Assembly (NCBI RefSeq): GCF_018129085.1
Contig: NZ_JAAGBB010000032.1
Coordinates: forward strand, 1 to 64,000
Length of the DNA stretch: 64,000 nt
Source of the DNA: Plastoroseomonas hellenica
GTDB taxonomy: Bacteria > Pseudomonadota > Alphaproteobacteria > Acetobacterales > Acetobacteraceae
Direction: 5' to 3'
The notes under the pieces: generated by a model
Databases searched by the model: none
The model's input: the letters and a program-made list of their open reading frames with translations, nothing else
Told to the model about the DNA's origin: nothing
Translations under genes and position numbers: made by a program
In this document: positions 59,305 through 64,000 of the stretch, one piece after another
How the letters are laid out: every line of letters begins with the position of its first letter
How positions within the stretch are numbered: position 1 is the stretch's first letter

Positions 59305-59928
59305 ATGCCGATCCTCACCCGTCGCGCCGCCCTCGGGGCCGGGGCCTTGCTCGGGGCTTCCGCCTCGCGGCTCACCGCTGCACGCGCGCAGGGCGCGGCT
59401 CCGTCGCGGGTGCGCGGCACCATCGTCACGCGGGAAGGCAATCTGCTGACCGTCGCGACCCGCGACGGCGGCCGCGCCGTGGTGACCCTGACGGAGCCGC
59501 TGACGGTCGTCGCATTGCGGCGGGTGGCGCTGCCGGAGATCACGAACGGCAGTTCGCTCGGCGTCGTCGCCGAACCCGGCCCGGATGACGAGCTGCGCGC
59601 CGTCGCGATCACGGTGCTGCCACCGGGCCAGCGCATCCGGGAGGTGCAGGAGGCCTGGGACCTGGCGCCCAATACCTCCATGAACAACGGTGCGGTCGAG
59701 GCGATCATGGAAAGCCGTGACGACCGCGTCGTGACGCTGAACATCTTCGGGCGCAGCGTGCGGGTGCGGATCACGCCGCAGACGGCGCTGGTGATGCCGA
59801 TCCCGGCCAGCCCCGCCGACCTTGCCCCGGGCACGGTCGTGTTCATCAATGCCGTCAGGGGCGAGGACGGCCGGCTGTCGGCCAGCCGCGTGACGGTCGG
59901 CAAGGACGGGGTGCTGCCGCCGATCTGA
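59305..59928 (+). CDS. Tat-exported protein of unknown function
   Basis: The 207-residue product has a twin-arginine signal (MPILTRRAALGAGALLGASA). The mature part consists of two similar beta-rich units: VRGTIVTREGNLLTVATRDG with VVTLTEPLTVV, and VEAIMESRDDRVVTLNIFGRS with VRVRITPQTALVM. This looks like a duplicated DUF5666-like OB/beta-barrel fold. GGAGG lies before ATG 59305. It is probably periplasmic and co-transcribed with the small lipoprotein downstream. No family assignment is firm. Confidence 0.7.
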   Translation: MPILTRRAALGAGALLGASASRLTAARAQGAAPSRVRGTIVTREGNLLTVATRDGGRAVVTLTEPLTVVALRRVALPEITNGSSLGVVAEPGPDDELRAVAITVLPPGQRIREVQEAWDLAPNTSMNNGAVEAIMESRDDRVVTLNIFGRSVRVRITPQTALVMPIPASPADLAPGTVVFINAVRGEDGRLSASRVTVGKDGVLPPI

Positions 59929-60001
59929 CCGGCCCGGCGCCGCTTGACGCGGCGGCGTCCCGCGCGCCTTCTCGGGCTCCGGATTCCCCTCGGAGCTCTG
60001 C

Positions 60002-60157
60002 ATGCGTTGCTTTCTATTTCTCGGCCTCCTGCTGCTCGCCGCCTGCGAGGACGGCGCGCGCAGCACGCCGTTCGGGCCGCGCGGCACGGCGCTGCCGCCG
60101 CCCGATCCGGTGACCGGCGCGGTGCGGGAGCCGGCCGCGCCCGCTCCGCGGCGCTGA
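60002..60157 (+). CDS. Small lipoprotein (51 residues)
   Basis: A short frame encodes MRCFLFLGLLLLAAC, a complete lipoprotein signal (lipobox LAAC, Cys15), followed by a Pro/Arg/Gly-rich mature part of 36 residues (DGARSTPFGPRGTALPPP...). GGAG is six bases before the ATG. It follows the Tat-exported protein by 73 bases. The short Pro-rich lipid-anchored form is typical of alphaproteobacterial small lipoproteins such as those with the LPTM/LppX-like lipid anchor; no function is known. Confidence 0.68.
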   Translation: MRCFLFLGLLLLAACEDGARSTPFGPRGTALPPPDPVTGAVREPAAPAPRR

Positions 60158-60169
60158 GCGCCGCGGCAA

Positions 60170-60238
60170 AGAAAAAGGGCGGCGCATTCGTGCCGCCCTT
60201 CCTTCTTGATGGATCCAGGGGCGGGCCTTCGGCCCGCC
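60170..60238 (-). terminator. Terminators after petC
   Basis: On the minus strand, a GGCGGGCC/GGCCCGCC type hairpin with a three-base loop (60220-60238) starts five bases past the petC stop. A second stem, AAGGGCGGC/GCCGCCCTT (60175-60200, eight-base loop), is followed by TTTTTCTTTG. The second is a good Rho-independent terminator for petABC, and also closes the plus-strand lipoprotein transcript. Confidence 0.75.
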
Positions 60239-60242
60239 GATG

Positions 60243-61004
60243 TCAGTGCAGGTCGGCCCAGACCCGGCGCTTCACGCCATAGGCCAGCACGCCCAGCACG
60301 GCGAGGAAGAGGATGATCTTCACACCCATCTGGCGGCGCTCCTCCAGCTCCGGCTCGGCGGCCCAGGCCAGGAAGGTCGCGACGTCATGCGCCATCTGCT
60401 CGACGGTCGCGGGCGTCTGGTCCGCGAAGGTGACCTGGCCTTCGTTCAGCGGCGGCGCCATGGCGATCTGGTGGCCGGGGAAGTAGCGGTTGTAGTTCAT
60501 GCCCTGGCCGAGGTTGAAGCCGGCCGGCGCATCGGCATAGCCGGTGAGCAGCGCGTGCAGGTAGCGGGCGCCGCCTTCCCGCGCCTTCGCGATGACAGAG
60601 AAGTCGGGCGGCAGGGCGCCGTTATTCGCGGCACGCGCCGCCGCTTCATTGGCGAAGGGGCTGTGGAAACGATCGGAGGCGCGGCCGGGACGGGCGAACA
60701 TCTGGCCTTCGTCGTTGGGGCCGTCCTGCACCTCGACCGTCGCGGCGATCGCCTGGACCTGCGCCTCGGAGAGGCCGATCTCGCGCAGGTTGCGATAGGA
60801 GAGCAGCCGCATGCTGTGGCAGGCGGAGCAGACCTCCTTGTAGACCTGGAAGCCACGCTGGGCGGCGGCGCGGTCGAAGGTGCCGAAGATGCCGTCGAAG
60901 CTGAAGCGCGTATGCGGCAGCTCGACCGCGCCCTCCGCCGCGCGGGCGGCGGGGGCAAGGCTGACCAGCGCGCCGAGGACGGCGAGGGCCTTGAGGATCT
61001 TCAT
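60243..61004 (-). CDS. petC: Cytochrome c1 of the bc1 complex
   Basis: The 253-residue protein has a signal peptide (MKILKALAVLGALVSLAPAA), the haem motif CSACH at 59-63 in YKEVCSACHSMRLLSYRNL, the axial Met region APPLNEGQV preceded by HQIAM, and a C-terminal membrane anchor (VKIILFLAVLGVLAYGVKRR). It passes electrons from the Rieske protein to a soluble or membrane cytochrome c. The ATG at 61004 is two bases after the petB stop. It is the last gene of petABC. Confidence 0.96.
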   Translation of the reverse strand: MKILKALAVLGALVSLAPAARAAEGAVELPHTRFSFDGIFGTFDRAAAQRGFQVYKEVCSACHSMRLLSYRNLREIGLSEAQVQAIAATVEVQDGPNDEGQMFARPGRASDRFHSPFANEAAARAANNGALPPDFSVIAKAREGGARYLHALLTGYADAPAGFNLGQGMNYNRYFPGHQIAMAPPLNEGQVTFADQTPATVEQMAHDVATFLAWAAEPELEERRQMGVKIILFLAVLGVLAYGVKRRVWADLH

Positions 61005-61006
61005 GG

Positions 61007-62278
61007 TCAGGCCTTCTCCATCGGCGAATTGGCGGCCCCGGCCGGCAAGGGCCCTCCACCGCGCAGGACCGGCGTCGCGATGCTCTCGGGCAGCGGCAGC
61101 GGCCGCTCCAGCCGGCCGAGCAGCGGCAGGATCACCAGGAAATACGCGAAGTAATAGACGGTCGCGAGGCGCGCGATCAGCACGTAGGTGCCCTCGGCGG
61201 GCTTGCCGCCGGCCCAGAGCAGCACGCCGAAGGCGATCGTCCAGAGGAAGAAGGCGATGCGCGCCAGCGGGCGGAAGCGCATGGAGCGCACCGGCGAGCC
61301 GTCGAGCCAGGGCAGGACGAAGAGCACCGCGATGGCGCCGAACATCATCAGCACGCCGCCGAGCTTGTCCGGGACCGCGCGCAGGATCGCGTAGAAGGGC
61401 AGGAAATACCATTCCGGCACGATATGCGCGGGCGTCACCAGCGGATTGGCCGGGATGTAGTTGTCGGGATGGCCGAGATAGTTCGGTGCGAAGAAGACCA
61501 GCACCGCGAAGACCATCAGGTAGACGACGATGCCGACGCTGTCCTTCGCGGTGTAGTAGGGGTGGAAGGGGATGGTGTCCTGCGGACCCTTCGGATCGAT
61601 GCCGAGCGGGTTGTTGGACCCCGTGATGTGCAGCGCCGCGATGTGGAGGAAGACCACGCCGACGATCACGAAGGGCAGCAGGTAGTGGAGGCTGAAGAAG
61701 CGGTTGAGCGTCGGGTTGTCGACGCTGAAGCCGCCCCAGAGCAGCGTCACGATGTGCTCGCCGACCACCGGGAAGGCCGAGAAGAGGTTGGTGATGACGG
61801 TGGCGCCCCAGAAGGACATCTGCCCCCAGGGCAGCACGTAGCCCATGAAGGCGGTGGCCATCATCAGCAGGAAGATGACGACGCCCAGAATCCAGAGCAG
61901 CTCGCGCGGCGCCTTGTAGGAGCCGTAGAACATGCCGCGCCAGATATGGATGTAGACCACGATGAAGAACATCGAGGCGCCGTTGGCGTGCACGTAGCGC
62001 AGCAGCCAGCCGTAGTTCACGTCGCGCATGATGCGCTCGACGCTGTCGAAGGCCATGCTGGTGTGCGGCGTGTAGTTCATCGCCAGGAAGATGCCGGTCG
62101 CGATCATGATCACCAGGTTGACCATGGCGAGCGCGCCGAAGTTCCAGAAGTAGTTGAAGTTCCGGGGCGTCGGGAACGTCCCGTACTCCTTCTGCATCAT
62201 GGTGAAGATCGGCATGCGGCTGTCGATCCAGCGCACCACCGGGTTCTTGAAATCGCTCTTGTGCAGACCGATAGACAT
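61007..62278 (-). CDS. petB: Cytochrome b of the bc1 complex
   Basis: The 423-residue, eight-span protein binds two b haems and both quinone sites. Characteristic pieces are [39 protein letters not shown] divided by the first His ligands, [19 protein letters not shown] (Qo site), the PEWY motif in [17 protein letters not shown], and the distal His in [21 protein letters not shown]. It is second in petABC, 14 bases after petA. Confidence 0.97.
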   Translation of the reverse strand: MSIGLHKSDFKNPVVRWIDSRMPIFTMMQKEYGTFPTPRNFNYFWNFGALAMVNLVIMIATGIFLAMNYTPHTSMAFDSVERIMRDVNYGWLLRYVHANGASMFFIVVYIHIWRGMFYGSYKAPRELLWILGVVIFLLMMATAFMGYVLPWGQMSFWGATVITNLFSAFPVVGEHIVTLLWGGFSVDNPTLNRFFSLHYLLPFVIVGVVFLHIAALHITGSNNPLGIDPKGPQDTIPFHPYYTAKDSVGIVVYLMVFAVLVFFAPNYLGHPDNYIPANPLVTPAHIVPEWYFLPFYAILRAVPDKLGGVLMMFGAIAVLFVLPWLDGSPVRSMRFRPLARIAFFLWTIAFGVLLWAGGKPAEGTYVLIARLATVYYFAYFLVILPLLGRLERPLPLPESIATPVLRGGGPLPAGAANSPMEKA

Positions 62279-62292
62279 CGCCGGTGCGCCCC

Positions 62293-62847
62293 TCAGCCGA
62301 TGCGGATCTTGGTGTCGGACGAAAAGCTGTAGCCCGGCACCGCCAGGTTCAGCGGCGCCGGACCCCGCCGGATGCGGCCGGAGGTGTCGTAGGCGCTGCC
62401 GTGGCAGGGGCAGAACCAGCCACCATACTCGCCACGCTCATCGGTCGGCTTCTGACCGAGCGGGACGCAGCCGAGATGCGTGCAGATGCCGATCACCACC
62501 AGCCACTCATCCTTCTGCACCCGGGCCTGGTCGGGCTGGGGATCGCGCAGTTCGGAGAGGTTCACGTTGCGCGCAGCCTCGATCTCCTGCGCGGTGCGGC
62601 GGCGGACGAAGACTGGCTTGCCGCGCCAGACCACGGTGATCGCCTGGCCGACCGCGATCGGGCCGAGCTCCACATCGGTGCTGGCCAGCGCCAGCACGTC
62701 CCGCGCCGGGTTCATGGAGGAGATGAAGGGCCAGGCGATGGCACCGGTGCCCACGGCGGCGAAGGCGCCGGCGGTGAGCTTCAGAAAGTCACGGCGGTTG
62801 CCGCCATCGCCATGCTCAGCTCCGGGGTTGGTCGCCGTATCGGCCAT
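62293..62847 (-). CDS. petA: Rieske iron-sulfur protein of the bc1 complex
   Basis: The 184-residue protein has a Tat-type N terminus ([20 protein letters not shown]) that also serves as the membrane anchor. The [2Fe-2S] cluster ligands lie in CTHLGC and CPCHGSAYD, with the disulfide Cys in these same motifs. The ATG at 62847 (MADTATNPG) is chosen; the frame extends further upstream but adds only a Pro/Gly-rich stretch. It is first in petABC and divergent from hemF. Confidence 0.96.
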   Translation of the reverse strand: MADTATNPGAEHGDGGNRRDFLKLTAGAFAAVGTGAIAWPFISSMNPARDVLALASTDVELGPIAVGQAITVVWRGKPVFVRRRTAQEIEAARNVNLSELRDPQPDQARVQKDEWLVVIGICTHLGCVPLGQKPTDERGEYGGWFCPCHGSAYDTSGRIRRGPAPLNLAVPGYSFSSDTKIRIG

Positions 62848-63040
62848 CTCTCGTCCCTTTCCGGTCCCCGGACCGGCTGATTGGCCGGGGCCGTCCATCC
62901 ATCACGACGCAGCTCTGCGCCCGTGACGACGCGCGCGCGTCGCCGCGCGCTGCCATCCTTGCGCCGCCCGCTTATAAGGGCGGGCGGCGCGGAGTGGCAA
63001 TCCGCGCCGGCGGGTCGCAGCCGTGAATGAAGGATACCTC

Positions 63041-63931
63041 ATGCCCGAAATCACCCAGGATCGAGCTGGCCCCGCCGGCCATCCCGATGTCGCGCCGGCC
63101 CGCGCCTGGTTCGAAGGGCTGCGCGACCGCATCTGCGCCGAGTTCGAGACGATCGAGGATGCCTTGGCCTCCGGCCCGCATGCCCGCCTTCCCGCCGGGC
63201 GCTTCGAGCGCAGCACCTGGGACCGGCCGGGTGGGGGTGGCGGGGTGATGTCGGTGATGCGCGGGCGGGTCTTCGAGAAGGTGGGGGTGAACGTCTCCAC
63301 CGTCTCCGGGGAGTTCTCGCCGGAGTTCCGCAAGCAGATCCCGGGCGCGGAGGCGGATCCGCGCTTCCTGGCGACCGGCATCTCGCTGGTCGCGCATATG
63401 CGCAGCCCGCTCGTGCCGGCGGCGCACATGAACACGCGCTTCATCGTCACCACGAAGTCCTGGTTCGGCGGCGGCGGCGACATCACGCCGATGGACCTGA
63501 CGGCGCCGCATTCGCTGGAGGACGCCGCGGCCTTCCATACCGGCTTCAAGACCGCCTGCGACGCCCATGACCCCAGCTACTACCCGCGTTTCAAGCAATG
63601 GTGCGATGAGTATTTCTTCCTCCCGCACCGGGGCGAGACCCGCGGTTTGGGAGGAATTTTCTACGATTACCTCGATAGCGGCGACCGGGCCGCCGATTTT
63701 GCCTTCACCCGCGACGTGGGCGAGGCCTTCCGGGCGACCTATGCCGCCATCATCCGCCGGCGCATGCACGAGACCTGGACCGCCGAGGAGCGGGAGCATC
63801 AACTGATCCGGCGGGGCCGCTACGCGGAGTTCAACCTGCTCTACGACCGCGGCACGATCTTTGGCCTGAAGACCGGCGGCAATGTCGAAGCGATCCTGAT
63901 GTCGCTGCCGCCGGAAGCAAGGTGGCCCTGA
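63041..63931 (+). CDS. hemF: Oxygen-dependent coproporphyrinogen III oxidase
   Basis: HemF (296 residues) decarboxylates coproporphyrinogen III to protoporphyrinogen IX using O2. Conserved parts are the [14 protein letters not shown] region, [30 protein letters not shown] split at the Thr pair, [37 protein letters not shown] and [19 protein letters not shown]. The ATG at 63041 has AAGGA seven bases upstream; a GTG at 63023 is less likely. It ends in RWP, as alphaproteobacterial HemF do; enterobacterial HemF is longer at the C terminus. Confidence 0.95.
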   Translation: MPEITQDRAGPAGHPDVAPARAWFEGLRDRICAEFETIEDALASGPHARLPAGRFERSTWDRPGGGGGVMSVMRGRVFEKVGVNVSTVSGEFSPEFRKQIPGAEADPRFLATGISLVAHMRSPLVPAAHMNTRFIVTTKSWFGGGGDITPMDLTAPHSLEDAAAFHTGFKTACDAHDPSYYPRFKQWCDEYFFLPHRGETRGLGGIFYDYLDSGDRAADFAFTRDVGEAFRATYAAIIRRRMHETWTAEEREHQLIRRGRYAEFNLLYDRGTIFGLKTGGNVEAILMSLPPEARWP

Positions 63932-63947
63932 TCTGACGGTTTTTGGG

Positions 63948-64000
63948 CCTCAGGCGCACGCATCCGCGTGCTTGGCTTTCGCGCTGTCGGGTCTGCCCCG
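63948..64000 (+). repeat. Dispersed intergenic repeat, family 1, copy C (cut by the right edge)
   Basis: The last 53 bases start CCTCAGGCGC, then GCACG-CATCCG-CGTGC, then CTTGGCTTTCGCGCTGTC. They align with copies A and B, but the hairpin stem differs at two positions on both sides so that pairing is kept, while the CATCCG loop is unchanged. The element continues beyond the window. Confidence 0.6.

Noticed and set aside
63041-63931. Apparent C-terminal truncation of HemF
   Set aside because: Compared with E. coli about 25 residues are missing, but alphaproteobacterial HemF proteins typically end at this [K/R]WP position, so this is the normal length.
1-64000. CRISPR arrays, phage genes, tRNA or rRNA genes, restriction or toxin systems
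   Set aside because: I saw no regularly spaced repeats, cloverleaf sequences, phage structural genes or defence-type domains in the window. The repeats present are dispersed hairpins and a MITE-like element.

Overview
The window is about 70% GC and carries no rRNA, tRNA, CRISPR array, prophage or complete insertion sequence. It reads as a chromosomal segment of an alphaproteobacterium, most likely a Roseomonas-like member of the Acetobacteraceae. The support for this is sdhCDAB and petABC respiratory operons, the alphaproteobacterial families DUF1489 and DUF4169, a pqqABCDE operon with a soluble PQQ-type sugar dehydrogenase, several TRAP transporters, and periplasmic glucan synthesis genes. 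The genus is an inference. Gene order is compact: neighbouring starts and stops often overlap by 1 or 4 bases, and many genes start with GTG or TTG.

Layout. 1-7.3 kb: the start of a secreted protein cut by the left edge, the ATPase zapE, the glucan pair opgG/opgH, and a diheme cytochrome c with a sorbosone/glucose-type dehydrogenase. 7.4-11.1 kb: succinate dehydrogenase. 11.3-17.4 kb: a secreted protein, a three-gene DUF1190 lipoprotein / ATP-grasp / DUF350 module, an MFS and a TRIC-type transporter, asd, and a glycine-zipper lipoprotein. 17.7-24.3 kb: pqqABCDE, then a TonB-dependent receptor and PepSY membrane protein behind a Fur-like palindrome. 24.5-27.3 kb: a chemoreceptor and a DUF1489 gene. 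27.5-34.7 kb: a six-gene hydrogenase-4-like membrane complex (hyfBCEFGI order) whose large subunit lacks most Ni-Fe ligands. 34.8-37 kb: a TRAP permease pair split by a fold-back element. 37-43 kb: ketopantoate reductase, a BKACE enzyme, an aldo/keto reductase, an alpha/beta hydrolase without its serine, and an ECF42-like sigma factor with a DGPF/YciI partner. 43.2-48.4 kb: a complete TRAP transporter, an amidase and a threonate-dehydrogenase-like enzyme. 48.4-54.1 kb: a 20-residue-repeat protein with a coupled micro-ORF, prs, a glutathione transferase, a phosphatase and a DUF2339 membrane protein. 54.3-58 kb: rplY-pth-hypothetical-ychF, DUF4169 and a dienelactone hydrolase. 58.2-64 kb: methylthioadenosine phosphorylase, two small exported proteins, petABC and hemF.

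How the genes work together. SdhCDAB feeds electrons to quinone, and PetABC passes them on to cytochrome c. The PQQ operon could supply cofactor to periplasmic dehydrogenases such as the one at 6.1-7.3 kb, whose partner cytochrome is encoded directly downstream. The TRAP systems, BKACE enzyme, amidase and hydroxyacid dehydrogenase suggest use of organic acids and amides.

The least explained content is non-coding. One dispersed repeat of about 150 bp (7364, 58057, partial at 63948) has a hairpin whose stem shows compensatory changes with a constant loop. A second GC-rich multi-hairpin repeat family lies at 24.27-24.48 kb, around a perfect 26-bp stem, and at 51.4 kb. A 161-bp MITE-like fold-back element sits exactly on the stop codon of a TRAP permease gene.
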